Shown here: positions 26,597 to 34,954 of the stretch, piece after piece
How positions within the stretch are numbered: position 1 is the stretch's first letter
How the letters are laid out: each line of letters begins with the position of its first letter
NCBI RefSeq assembly: GCF_016836705.1
Contig: NZ_JAFCGY010000013.1
Location: 87,894 to 151,893 of the forward strand
Length of the DNA: 64,000 nucleotides
Origin: Mesorhizobium caraganae
GTDB lineage: Bacteria; Pseudomonadota; Alphaproteobacteria; Rhizobiales; Rhizobiaceae
Direction of reading: 5' to 3'
The notes under the pieces: model-generated
Database searches by the model: none
The model's input: only the letters and a program-made list of their open reading frames with translations
What the model was told of the DNA's origin: nothing
Program-made: the position numbers and the translations under genes

Positions 26597-27367
26597 GCGA
26601 TCGCTATCGAGGCTCAGAGGCTGGATGTCGGCTATGGCGGCCGGCATTCGGCCGTCAAAGTGCTCTCCGGCCTCGACCTCACGGTTGCGGCCGGCTCGTT
26701 CCTGTCGATCCTCGGACCATCGGGCTGCGGCAAGTCGACCTTGCTCAGGGTCGTTGCCGATTTGCTCGACCCACTTGGCGGCACGATCAGCGTGCTTGGC
26801 GACACGCCGCATGCGGTGCGCTCGCGCCGGGATGTCGGCTTCGTCTTCCAGGATTCGACACTGCTGCCCTGGCGCAGCGTGCGCGACAATGTGCGTTTGC
26901 CGCTGGGCGTCGGGCAAGGCAGCCTGACCCGCCAGATCGAAGACCGCTCAGAGGAGTTGCTGGAGCTGATGGGACTTGGCGGTTTTGGCGAGCGCCTGCC
27001 GCACCAGCTTTCCGGCGGCCAGCGGCAGCGTGTCGCGATCGCCCGCGCCCTGCTCGGACAGCCGAAACTGCTGTTGATGGATGAGCCGTTCGGCGCGCTC
27101 GACGAAATCACCCGCGACCGCCTCAATGACGAGCTGCTGGCGCTGTGGCGGCGCAGCGGCACGACCATCCTGTTCGTCACCCATTCGATCGCCGAGGCCG
27201 CCTATCTCGGCGAGCGGGTGATCGTGCTGGCCGCCAATCCCGGACGTCTGGTCAAGGATCTGGACATGCGGCCGTTCAAGCAAGACGGCAACCGCTGCTC
27301 GCGCGAGGATCCGGCAATCGTTGCCGCCATGGCGGACCTGCGCAAAGCCCTGGAACTGGCCTCATGA
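26567..27367 (+). CDS. ABC transporter ATPase, nitrate/sulfonate/taurine (SsuB/TauB) type
   Basis: The 266-residue ATPase has Walker A GPSGCGKST (about 52-60), the Q-loop VFQDSTLLPWRSV, signature LSGGQRQRVAIARAL and Walker B LLLMDEPFGALDE. It powers the NMT1-type importer. The start ATG 26567 gives an N-terminus whose first ten residues are encoded by a perfect hairpin repeat; the conserved part begins at about residue 15. The stop overlaps the permease start (ATGA). Confidence 0.92.
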   Translation: MTIKRHADLTAIAIEAQRLDVGYGGRHSAVKVLSGLDLTVAAGSFLSILGPSGCGKSTLLRVVADLLDPLGGTISVLGDTPHAVRSRRDVGFVFQDSTLLPWRSVRDNVRLPLGVGQGSLTRQIEDRSEELLELMGLGGFGERLPHQLSGGQRQRVAIARALLGQPKLLLMDEPFGALDEITRDRLNDELLALWRRSGTTILFVTHSIAEAAYLGERVIVLAANPGRLVKDLDMRPFKQDGNRCSREDPAIVAAMADLRKALELAS

Positions 27368-28119
27368 GACAGGAGCCTTTGCCACCCGCGCTGGCGATTG
27401 CGCTGCCCGTCCTGGGCGCCGCCTCCATTCTGTTCACCTGGCAGTTCCTGCTGCCCTGGCTCGGCGTTCCGGCCTATATCGTACCGACGCCGACAGCCAT
27501 ACTCGGCGTCTTCCAGAAGAGCTTTTCCCTGCTGCTCGGCAATCTCTGGCCGACGCTGATCGAGGCGCTGGCCGGCTTTGCCATCGGCAATCTCGCCGGC
27601 GTGCTGCTGGCGGTGCTGTTCGTACACAACCGCGTGCTGCAGGCCGCCTATTTTCCGATCGTGCTGTTCTTCAACACCATTCCGATCCTGGCGCTGTCGC
27701 CGATCATCATGCTGATCTTCGGGCTGGGCATGACGCCGAAGATCGTCATTGCGGCGGTGATCTGCTTCTTCCCGACGCTGGTCAACATGATCCGCGGCCT
27801 GGATTCGGCAAGCAGCAACGAGCACGAGCTGTTCCGCGTGCTGTCGGCAACGCGCTGGGAAGTCTTCTGGAGCCTGCGCCTGCCGCGCGCGCTGCCGATG
27901 CTATTCTCATCGCTCAGAATCGCCTCGGCGACCGCTGTGATCGGCGCCATTGTCGGCGAATGGATCGGCTCCGACAAAGGGCTCGGCGCACTGATCATCC
28001 AGGCGTCCTTCAACTACCAGTCGGACCGCCTCTATGCGGCGATCGTGCTGTCCTCGAGCCTGTCGATCGTGCTGTTTTGCCTCGTGGTGCTGATCGAGCG
28101 CCGGGCGATCAAATACTGA
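27364..28119 (+). CDS. ABC transporter permease, SsuC/TauC type
   Basis: The 251-residue protein has six hydrophobic segments and the permease EAA-like loop SATRWEVFWSLRLPRALPML (about 160-179) that contacts the ATPase. With its neighbours it forms the importer for an unknown organic substrate. It is coupled to the ATPase by a four-base overlap and closes the operon; the M24 gene beyond is convergent. Confidence 0.92.
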   Translation: MRQEPLPPALAIALPVLGAASILFTWQFLLPWLGVPAYIVPTPTAILGVFQKSFSLLLGNLWPTLIEALAGFAIGNLAGVLLAVLFVHNRVLQAAYFPIVLFFNTIPILALSPIIMLIFGLGMTPKIVIAAVICFFPTLVNMIRGLDSASSNEHELFRVLSATRWEVFWSLRLPRALPMLFSSLRIASATAVIGAIVGEWIGSDKGLGALIIQASFNYQSDRLYAAIVLSSSLSIVLFCLVVLIERRAIKY

Positions 28120-28162
28120 TCGCCCGTCAGGCGGGATCGCGGTGCCCATCACAGCCGGCCGG

Positions 28163-29344
28163 TCAGGATTTGACATGGATGTCTCGCGGAAATTTCGTGA
28201 GCGTCTCATTGCCGGTCTCGGTCACCAGAATGGTCTCACTGACCTCGATGCCCCAGCCATCCATCCACATGCCGAGAATGGAATGCACGACATTGCCTGA
28301 TAGCAGCACCGTCTTGTCGCCGGGCCGAAGGCTGATCGTGTGCTCGCCCCAATCCGGCGGATAGGCGACGCCGATGGAGTAGCCGATGCGCGATTCCTTC
28401 TTCAGCCCGTAGCGCTGGATGACCTTGCGCCAGGCGGCTTCAACCGCTTCGGCCGATGTGCCCGGCTTCACCGCATCGAGCACCGCATCCATGCCTTCGA
28501 TCACTGCCTTTGCGGTGTCGGCGACACGCGTCGGCGTCTTGCCGAGCTGCATCGTCCTGGCGAGCCCGGCGGCGTAACGGCGGCAGACGCCGGCGAGTTC
28601 CAGCGCGATCGTCTCGTTCTTCCCGAACCGCCTGTCGCTCCACATGATGTGCGGCGCCGAAGCATTTTCGCCGCCGAGGATCGTTGGCGGCAGTGCCGTG
28701 ATGTCGCCGGCAAAATCAGGACTGCCGGCAATCTGCGCTGCCTGGATGGCGGCGATCGCATCGCATTCGCGCACGCCTGGCACGATCACTTCGAAGGCTC
28801 GTGCGACCGCTGCTTCGGCTAGCGTCGACGCCTTGCGCAGATAAGCGATCTCGGGCGCCGATTTGACCGCACGGATCCAGTTCACCAGGAGATCGGCGTC
28901 CTGCCATTTCGCGTTTGGCAATCCCGCGACGAGCCGGGCATGGGCCTTCGGCGAGAAATAGTAAGCTTCGAGCTCGATGCCGATGTGTCTGCCACCCCAG
29001 CCCTTGGCGACAATCCAGGCAGCGATCCAGTCCATCGGATGACGATCGGCGCGCTGGACATGGTCTTCGGGAAAGCCAACCACATTCTCAGGCTTCATCC
29101 AGACCGTCAGCAGGCCGCCGGCCGCATCCATGGCGCGGCCGATCCAGACCGGCTCGGCCCCCTCATCGATCGGAACCAGAACCACTTGCGGCGTGTAGAA
29201 CGACCAGCCGTCATAGGCGGTGATGTAATGCTGGTTGGCGACGTCGTTGACAACAAGCAGTTCGATGCCGCGCTTGGCCATCTCGGCGCGGATTTTTTTG
29301 AGCCGCTGCTGGTACTCGTCGCGCGCAAAAGGCAATTCGATCAT
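28163..29344 (-). CDS. M24-fold hydrolase, creatinase/ectoine hydrolase (DoeA)-like
   Basis: The 393-residue protein has a creatinase N-terminal domain (YDGWSFYTPQVVLVP, about 42-56) and an M24 pita-bread C-terminal domain. The metal ligands of aminopeptidase P/prolidase are not kept: where those enzymes have D-x-G...D-x-x-R, this one has ELAG...GLART. A metal-free creatinase-type hydrolase is therefore more likely than a peptidase. Length and N-terminus resemble ectoine hydrolase DoeA, but no other ectoine gene is nearby. ATG 29344 follows AGGG. It is convergent with the ABC permease. Confidence 0.78.
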   Translation of the reverse strand: MIELPFARDEYQQRLKKIRAEMAKRGIELLVVNDVANQHYITAYDGWSFYTPQVVLVPIDEGAEPVWIGRAMDAAGGLLTVWMKPENVVGFPEDHVQRADRHPMDWIAAWIVAKGWGGRHIGIELEAYYFSPKAHARLVAGLPNAKWQDADLLVNWIRAVKSAPEIAYLRKASTLAEAAVARAFEVIVPGVRECDAIAAIQAAQIAGSPDFAGDITALPPTILGGENASAPHIMWSDRRFGKNETIALELAGVCRRYAAGLARTMQLGKTPTRVADTAKAVIEGMDAVLDAVKPGTSAEAVEAAWRKVIQRYGLKKESRIGYSIGVAYPPDWGEHTISLRPGDKTVLLSGNVVHSILGMWMDGWGIEVSETILVTETGNETLTKFPRDIHVKS

Positions 29345-29481
29345 CGGTTTTCCCTGCTGGATCATCGGCCGGGCGAAGCCCCGCCCGCCTGACGTCATTC
29401 ACCATTGCGGTGGTTTTAACCCGGCTGCAATCGGCCAGCGCAGCGCATGGGACAGGTCCTGCACCGCGTCCGGAACCGTCA

Positions 29482-29518
29482 CAAATTATTTTTGAATTCC
29501 ATTTGACTGAATAAATTG
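29482..29518. promoter_or_regulatory. AT-rich inverted repeat before the ROK-regulator operon
   Basis: CAAATTATT (29482-29490) and AATAAATTG (29510-29518) form an 8-of-9 inverted repeat around GAATTC in an AT-rich patch of a G+C-rich genome. NagC/Mlc-type ROK repressors use TTATTT...AAATAA sites, so this is a candidate operator, 36 bases before the regulator start. Confidence 0.35.
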
Positions 29519-29553
29519 CCTGTGCAAGTCTCTCCTCTCCCAGGGAGAGGGAA

Positions 29554-30720
29554 ATGGCACTGCGGGGAACCAACCAGGAGTTCGGACGGCCCTACAACCG
29601 GCGCATCGTGCTGGAGTCCATCCGCCTGCACGGCCCCATTGCCCGCGGCGACATTGCCAGCCGCGTCGGCCTCACCGTCCAGACCGTGTCGACCATCGTT
29701 CGCGAGCTTGAAGAGCACGGCTATGTGCTGTCACTGCGCGAAGAGCCGCGCGGGCGCGGACTGCCGCCGGCTACGCTCCGTATCAACCCTGAGGGCGGCT
29801 ATGCCGTCGGCATCCACCTCACCCCGCTCGGCATCGACGCTGCGCTGATCAATCTCAGCGGCGATGTCATCGAAAGCACGCATCGCGAGGCGCCGCATGC
29901 AACGCCCGACCATGCCTTCGACCTGATCGGCGCCATGGTGCCCGAACTGACCGCATTGCGGCCCGGCGGCCGCGTGCTTGGCATCGGCATGGCGCTGCCC
30001 GGGCCTTTCGGCGTAGAATCGATGAGCTTCGTCGGCCCCACGACCATGGCCGGCTGGAAGGATGTCGCGCTGCCGGAGCGGCTGGCGGCGTCGACCGGGC
30101 TGCCGGCCTTCTTCGAGACCGACATGGCGGCAGCTGCCATGGGCGAGCGCCTCTATGGCCTTGGGGCTGGCTATTCCGAATATTACTACCTCTATTTCGG
30201 CGTCGGCCTTGGCGGCGTCATCGTCCATGACGGCGCGGTGATGCGTGGCGCCTGGGGCAATGCGGGGGAAATCGGACACATCCCCGCCGTTCCCGGCGGC
30301 GAACTCTGTCCCTGCGGCAACCATGGCTGCCTCGAACGTTACCTCTCGCTCGAAGCGCTGCGCCGCCGCAACATCGGCGAAGCCGCCTGGGTGGCCGAAG
30401 TCGCGCCCATCTTCCGCAACGCCATCGCCACCATCGAAAACCTGTTCGACCCCGAGACGGTCATCCTCGGCGGGCTCGCCCACACCGACCTCTTGGAAAA
30501 ACTGGTCGGTGCGGCAGCGCAGCTTCCTAACTCGGTCTCGGCGCGGCGCGACCGCAAGACCCCGCGCGTGACGGTGGCGACCGGTGGCCAGCATTCGGTG
30601 CTGCGGGGCGCTGCCGCATTGGCGGTCTCCGGTGTGTTGTCGCCGCGGTTTGGCCAGATGTTCATCGCCGAGCGCGAGCGCCGGTCCGACCTCATGCACA
30701 GCAAGGGAGTGGCGGCATGA
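29554..30720 (+). CDS. ROK-family transcriptional regulator
   Basis: The 388-residue protein has an N-terminal winged helix (GDIASRVGLTVQTVSTIVREL, written across two helices, about 32-52) and a C-terminal ROK domain with GIGMALPGPFG, the sugar-site block AWGNAGEIGHIP and the zinc motif CPCGNHGCLE. It most likely represses the sugar ABC operon behind it. ATG 29554 follows GAGAGGGAA. It overlaps the ATPase gene by four bases. Confidence 0.93.
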   Translation: MALRGTNQEFGRPYNRRIVLESIRLHGPIARGDIASRVGLTVQTVSTIVRELEEHGYVLSLREEPRGRGLPPATLRINPEGGYAVGIHLTPLGIDAALINLSGDVIESTHREAPHATPDHAFDLIGAMVPELTALRPGGRVLGIGMALPGPFGVESMSFVGPTTMAGWKDVALPERLAASTGLPAFFETDMAAAAMGERLYGLGAGYSEYYYLYFGVGLGGVIVHDGAVMRGAWGNAGEIGHIPAVPGGELCPCGNHGCLERYLSLEALRRRNIGEAAWVAEVAPIFRNAIATIENLFDPETVILGGLAHTDLLEKLVGAAAQLPNSVSARRDRKTPRVTVATGGQHSVLRGAAALAVSGVLSPRFGQMFIAERERRSDLMHSKGVAA

Positions 30721-31481
30721 CCGAACCGCTGCTGGTACTCGAAAACGTCACCAAGAATTACGGCGCCATCCAGGCGCTGAGAGGCATCAGCTTCTCGATC
30801 GGCAAGGGCGAGGTCGTGGCACTGCTCGGCGACAATGGTGCCGGCAAGTCGACGCTGGTCAAGATCATCGCCGGCGGCCTCGAGCCGAGCTCCGGCCGCA
30901 TGCTGTTCGAGGGCAAGGAATTTCTGGCGAAAACGCCGGCCGAGGCCAAGGCTGCCGGCATCGAGACCGTCTACCAGGACCTTTCGCTCTGCACCAATGT
31001 CGATGTCGTCGCCAATTTCTTCATGGGCCGCGAGATCACGCGCAAGGTGCTCGGCATTCCGATCCTCGACGAGCGCGCCATGGAAGCCGTCGTCGGCAAG
31101 GCACTTGCCAGTGCGGGCACCCGCATTCCGTCGCTGCGCACCAATGTCGAGCACCTCTCGGGTGGCCAGCGCCAGGCGATCGAGCTCAACCGCTTCGTGC
31201 ATTGGGGCGGCAAGCTCGTGCTGCTCGACGAGCCGTTCGCGGCCCTCGGCGTAGAACAGACCAGGCGCGGCCTCGAGATGATCCGCCAGGTGGCCAACCA
31301 GGGAATCGGCGTCGTCATCATCACCCATATCATGCAGCAGGCCTTCCAGGTCGCCGACCGGATCGTGGTGATCCGGCAAGGCGTCGTGGCCGGCGATGTC
31401 GCACGCAACAAAACAAGTCCCGATGCGGTGATCAACATGATCACCGGTGAGACGCTTGCCGGTGCCGGACCGGCAGGTTGA
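30717..31481 (+). CDS. Sugar ABC transporter ATPase (FrcA type, single domain)
   Basis: The 254-residue ATPase has Walker A GDNGAGKST (about 38-46), signature LSGGQRQAIELNRF and Walker B LVLLDEPFAALG. It has one nucleotide-binding domain, like FrcA of Sinorhizobium, rather than the tandem domains of RbsA. With the binding protein and permease downstream it would form a monosaccharide importer. Confidence 0.92.
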   Translation: MTEPLLVLENVTKNYGAIQALRGISFSIGKGEVVALLGDNGAGKSTLVKIIAGGLEPSSGRMLFEGKEFLAKTPAEAKAAGIETVYQDLSLCTNVDVVANFFMGREITRKVLGIPILDERAMEAVVGKALASAGTRIPSLRTNVEHLSGGQRQAIELNRFVHWGGKLVLLDEPFAALGVEQTRRGLEMIRQVANQGIGVVIITHIMQQAFQVADRIVVIRQGVVAGDVARNKTSPDAVINMITGETLAGAGPAG

Positions 31482-31522
31482 GGGACAAAAGAGGGGTCCG
31501 GTATAAAAGAGGAGCGAACGAC

Positions 31523-32563
31523 ATGAAGCGAATATTGGTTCTTGTCTTCGGTATCCTGGCACTGGCTCTTGCCTCGCTCACGCCGGCAATGTCCCAGACC
31601 AAGGGCACCGTCTACTATATGGTTCCGACCCTGCTCGATGAATTCCAGACCGGCTCGGTGAGCGCGCTGGAGCTGTTCCTCAAGCAGGTCGGCTATGAGG
31701 TGAAAACACTCAACGCCGACAACAAGACCGACGCGCAGCAATCCCAGATGAACGACGTCATTGCGCTGAAGCCTGCGGCGATCATCCTGGCCGCCGTCGA
31801 TTTCAATGCGCTGAAGCCGTCCATCGAAGCAGCCCGTGCCGCCGGCATCCCGGTGGTCGAGTTCGACCGCCAGATTACCTCGACCCCGTCCGACTTCACT
31901 TCCGTGGCGGGCACGGTCGAGATCGGCTACGTCGCTGCCGACCAGGCTCAGAAGCTTTTGACCGCCAAGAACGGTTCGGTGAAAGGCAAGATCCTGCAGG
32001 TGCTCGGCGATCCCGGCGATCCCTACACGCTCGACATCCAGAAGGGGTTCGAGGAGAAGATGAAGTCGTTTCCGGACGTCAAGATCATCTCGCTGCCGGC
32101 CATGCAATGGGCGGCGGATGCAGCCGGGACCATCGTCAACGACCAGTTGCTCGCCAATCCTGATATCGACCTGATCTTCAGCCATGCGGCTCACCTCTCG
32201 GTCGCCGCCGTCGCCTCACTCGAGGCCGCCGGCAAGAAGCCGGGTGACGTCTTGATGATGAGTTCGAACGGCGCTCCGGTCGGTCTCGACCTGATCCGCA
32301 AGGGCTGGCTCAATGTCGAAGTCGAGCAGCCGCTTTACGCGCAGGCCGCTGCCGTCGCCATGTTCATGGACAAGATCGCCGGCAAGCAGGAAATCAAGCC
32401 CGGCGAGTATGACGTGCTCGGCTTGAAGTCGACCGTGACCAAGGAAGCCTGGGGCCCGAACATCAAGATCCCGGGCGCCGCCATCACCAAGGAAAACGTC
32501 GACAATCCGGCCTTCTGGGGCAACCAGAAGCCGCCGACGGACACGATCAAGCCGGTCGAATAG
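31523..32563 (+). CDS. Periplasmic sugar-binding protein (peripla_BP_4 family)
   Basis: The 346-residue protein has a classical signal peptide (MKRILVLVFGILALALASL, cleavage after about residue 24) and a type I periplasmic-binding fold (VEFDRQITSTP, DLIFSHAAHLSVAAV). Ribose, xylose or fructose-type ligands are typical. ATG 31523 follows GAGGAG. A perfect GC-rich hairpin follows the gene. Confidence 0.92.
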   Translation: MKRILVLVFGILALALASLTPAMSQTKGTVYYMVPTLLDEFQTGSVSALELFLKQVGYEVKTLNADNKTDAQQSQMNDVIALKPAAIILAAVDFNALKPSIEAARAAGIPVVEFDRQITSTPSDFTSVAGTVEIGYVAADQAQKLLTAKNGSVKGKILQVLGDPGDPYTLDIQKGFEEKMKSFPDVKIISLPAMQWAADAAGTIVNDQLLANPDIDLIFSHAAHLSVAAVASLEAAGKKPGDVLMMSSNGAPVGLDLIRKGWLNVEVEQPLYAQAAAVAMFMDKIAGKQEIKPGEYDVLGLKSTVTKEAWGPNIKIPGAAITKENVDNPAFWGNQKPPTDTIKPVE

Positions 32564-32576
32564 TCACTTGCCAAGC

Positions 32577-32601
32577 GCTCCGGGCCGCCCAGGCCCGGAG
32601 C
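32577..32601 (+). terminator. Perfect 10-bp hairpin between binding protein and permease
   Basis: GCTCCGGGCC (32577-32586) and GGCCCGGAGC (32592-32601) flank GCCCA, 14 bases after the stop codon. There is no T-run, so it is more likely an mRNA-stabilising or partial-attenuation hairpin that raises the yield of the binding protein relative to the permease. Confidence 0.65.
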
Positions 32602-32709
32602 CTGCCCTTTCACAACGCCGCGTCCCAAGGACGCCATGGCGAATTTGAATCCGCGCCTGAACCCGACGAAATCAAGTTGATTTCGCGGGGGCGCCAACCG
32701 GATCAGCCC

Positions 32710-33705
32710 ATGAACCCGCGCAGCCGCAAAGCCCTGGAGTTCGTCCTCGACAACCTCGTCTGGTTTATGCTGGTCTTTGTGTTGATCGTCTTTTCCCTCT
32801 TCGTCCCGAACTATTTCCAGCTTGGCATATTTGCCAACATCATCGAGGCCTCGAGCGTGCTCGGCGTGATGTCGATCGGCCTGTCGCTGGTCATCATTGC
32901 CGGCCACATGGACCTGTCGGTCGAATCGGTGGCGGCACTCAGCGCTATGACGGTCGGCATCCTGTTTTGCTCGTCGGGCATCGGCATGGGCATACAGCTC
33001 AACCCGCAATGGCTGATGGTTCCGGTTTCGCTGCTGATCGCGATGGCCGTCGGCGGCATCATCGGCGCCTTCAACGGCTATCTCGTGGTCAAGGTGAAGA
33101 TGAGCGCCTTCATCATCACGCTAGCATCCTACATCTGGGTGCGCGGCCTTGTGCTGGTCATCTCCGGCGGCCGCTCGGCACAGGATCTGGCGCCGGCCAT
33201 ACGCTGGTTCGCCATCCAGCGCCTCGCTGGCCTGCCGCTGACGGCCTGGATCGCCGTCGCCTGTTTCGTTCTCTTCTCGCTGATCATGGCCAAGACGCCG
33301 TTCGGCCGCCACCTGATCATGATTGGCGGCAATGAGACCGCAACCTTCCGTGCCGGCATCCGCGTCAACCGCAATTTGGTCATCGCCTTCGTGCTTGCCG
33401 GCGCCATTGCCGGCCTCGCCGGCTGGCTGCTCGCAATCCGCACATCCGGCGCGACCGCCAATCTCGGCGTCGGCCTGTTGTTCAATGCCTTTGCCGCCGT
33501 CGTCATCGGCGGCGTCAGCCTGAAAGGCGGCGTCGGCACCTTGCCCGGTGTCTATGCCGGCGTGCTGCTGCTCTCCTCCATCAACACGGCGATCAACCTG
33601 ATGGGCCTGCCAGCCAATTACACCCAGGTGATCCACGGCCTGCTGGTGCTCGCCGCCGTGCTGCTCGACGCCTTCAAGCAAACCATTCGCCAAAGACTCG
33701 CATGA
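32710..33705 (+). CDS. Sugar ABC transporter permease (RbsC/FrcC family)
   Basis: The 331-residue polytopic protein has 8-10 hydrophobic segments and the family block ALSAMTVGILF near 80-90, followed by IGGVSLKGGVGTLPGV near 265-280. ATG 32710 is preceded only by GGA. A short overlapping frame, 32636-32680 (14 codons starting MANLNPRLNP), precedes it and may be a remnant or leader peptide. It belongs to the ROK-controlled operon. Confidence 0.9.
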   Translation: MNPRSRKALEFVLDNLVWFMLVFVLIVFSLFVPNYFQLGIFANIIEASSVLGVMSIGLSLVIIAGHMDLSVESVAALSAMTVGILFCSSGIGMGIQLNPQWLMVPVSLLIAMAVGGIIGAFNGYLVVKVKMSAFIITLASYIWVRGLVLVISGGRSAQDLAPAIRWFAIQRLAGLPLTAWIAVACFVLFSLIMAKTPFGRHLIMIGGNETATFRAGIRVNRNLVIAFVLAGAIAGLAGWLLAIRTSGATANLGVGLLFNAFAAVVIGGVSLKGGVGTLPGVYAGVLLLSSINTAINLMGLPANYTQVIHGLLVLAAVLLDAFKQTIRQRLA

Positions 33706-33718
33706 AAGGACGGCTCGC

Positions 33719-34489
33719 ATGACCGGACGACTGCAAGACAAGGTCGCGCTGATCATCGGCAGCGCGCGCGGCATCGGCAAGGGCATTGCGCAGCGCTTCG
33801 CCGAAGAAGGTGCAAGGCTGATCCTGGCCGACAGCGAGGCCGAAGCGGGTCAGGCAACCGCCGACGAGCTCGGCGCTGGCTTCATCCGAACCGACATCTC
33901 GCAAATGACCGACGCCGAAGCTGCGGTGGCACTGGCATTGAAGCATCACGGCCGCCTCGACATCGTCGTGCAGAATGCCGGCATCTATCCTTGGCAGCTG
34001 ATCGAAAACACCAGCCCGGACGACTGGGACCGGGTGATGGCGGTCAATCTGCGCGGCACCTTCAACGCCACGCTGGCGGCGCTGGCGCCAATGAAAGCGC
34101 AAGGCTATGGACGCATGCTCTACACCTCGTCGATCACCGGCCCGCATGTTACCAGCCCCGGCCACGGCCATTACGCCGCCAGCAAGGCCGGCATCAACGG
34201 CTTCATCCGCTCGGCGGCCCTGGAATTCTCCGGCTACGGCATCACGGTCAACGGCGTCGAGCCCGGCAACATCCTGACCGAGGCGATCGAGCTGCATCGG
34301 GGCGCTGCCTACATCAAGAACATGGAAGACTCGATCCCGCTCGGCCGCCTCGGCAGCCCGCGCGACGTCGCCAACGCCTTCCTGTTCCTCGCCTCCGACG
34401 ATGCCAGCTACATCACCGGAACGACCATCGTCGTCGACGGCGGCCAGTTGCTGCCCGAGGGCAAGGATTTCCGGCTGCTGCCGCCTTGA
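33719..34489 (+). CDS. SDR-family oxidoreductase
   Basis: The 256-residue short-chain dehydrogenase has the cofactor motif IGSARGIGKG (about 13-22), NAGIYP in place of NNAG (about 87-92) and the catalytic Ser...Tyr-x-x-x-Lys set as TSSIT and YAASK (about 154-158). D39 after the second strand suggests NAD. It ends the sugar operon and probably oxidises the imported sugar or polyol at one hydroxyl. Confidence 0.9.
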   Translation: MTGRLQDKVALIIGSARGIGKGIAQRFAEEGARLILADSEAEAGQATADELGAGFIRTDISQMTDAEAAVALALKHHGRLDIVVQNAGIYPWQLIENTSPDDWDRVMAVNLRGTFNATLAALAPMKAQGYGRMLYTSSITGPHVTSPGHGHYAASKAGINGFIRSAALEFSGYGITVNGVEPGNILTEAIELHRGAAYIKNMEDSIPLGRLGSPRDVANAFLFLASDDASYITGTTIVVDGGQLLPEGKDFRLLPP

Positions 34490-34601
34490 TCTTTGCATTG
34501 ACGCACAACGGACCGGGCAGCGCCCCTGACGACAAGAGGTCATTTCAGCGAAAGATACGCGTTCCCTGAGTCGACGATGCAAATTCCCTTCTAAGTTGTA
34601 T

Positions 34602-34626
34602 GGAACCCGAATACTTCTCGAAAGTT
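34602..34626 (+). promoter_or_regulatory. EcfG-type (general stress) promoter candidate
   Basis: GGAAC (34602-34606) and AGTT (34623-34626) have the spacing of alphaproteobacterial EcfG promoters, GGAAC then about 16-17 bases then (C)GTT. The predicted transcript would start some 30 bases before the small gene at 34662. Confidence 0.45.
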
Positions 34627-34661
34627 GTTCATGACGTGCCGATCAAGGGAGGTACTTGTGA

Positions 34662-34892
34662 ATGGCAGACAACATCAGAGCCAGCCATATCTACCAGCGG
34701 GCGCATGCTTTGGCAGAAGATGGTTTCCACCAGTCGCCGGCCGAGATTGTTGCCGCGTTGCTGGCCGAGGGCTTTCCGGAAGCCGCCGAGTTGCTGAACT
34801 CCGAAAACATCCGTGCCGATCTTCGCCGGGTTTGTAGTGCCGCGACCGCCAACGGCCGGCAAGTCGCCACCAACCTGGGACTTCGTTATTGA
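34662..34892 (+). CDS. Small hypothetical protein, 76 residues
   Basis: This is a short acidic-to-neutral helical protein (MADNIRASHIYQRAHALAEDG at the start, here split over two helices) with no motif I recognise. Coding is supported by an AGGGAGG ribosome site nine bases before ATG 34662 and by an EcfG-like promoter at 34602-34626. A helix-turn-helix-like amphipathic pattern (EIVAALLAEGFPEAAELL) covers residues 28-45. If the promoter is right, it is a general-stress protein. Confidence 0.6.
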   Translation: MADNIRASHIYQRAHALAEDGFHQSPAEIVAALLAEGFPEAAELLNSENIRADLRRVCSAATANGRQVATNLGLRY

Positions 34893-34954
34893 CGCGCATA
34901 ACGGCGACATCGGCGGGTTTCGGCCCGGAGCATGCTCCTTACGGCTGACTGCGA

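Noticed and set aside
28163..29344. An ectoine-degradation locus
   Set aside because: Only the DoeA-like gene is present, without DoeB, DoeC, DoeD or an ectoine transporter next to it, so the pathway is not claimed.
32636..32680. 14-codon frame before the sugar permease as a leader peptide gene
   Set aside because: It has no clear ribosome site and no regulatory codon run. Its sequence resembles the start of the permease, so it may only be a shifted remnant of the N-terminus.
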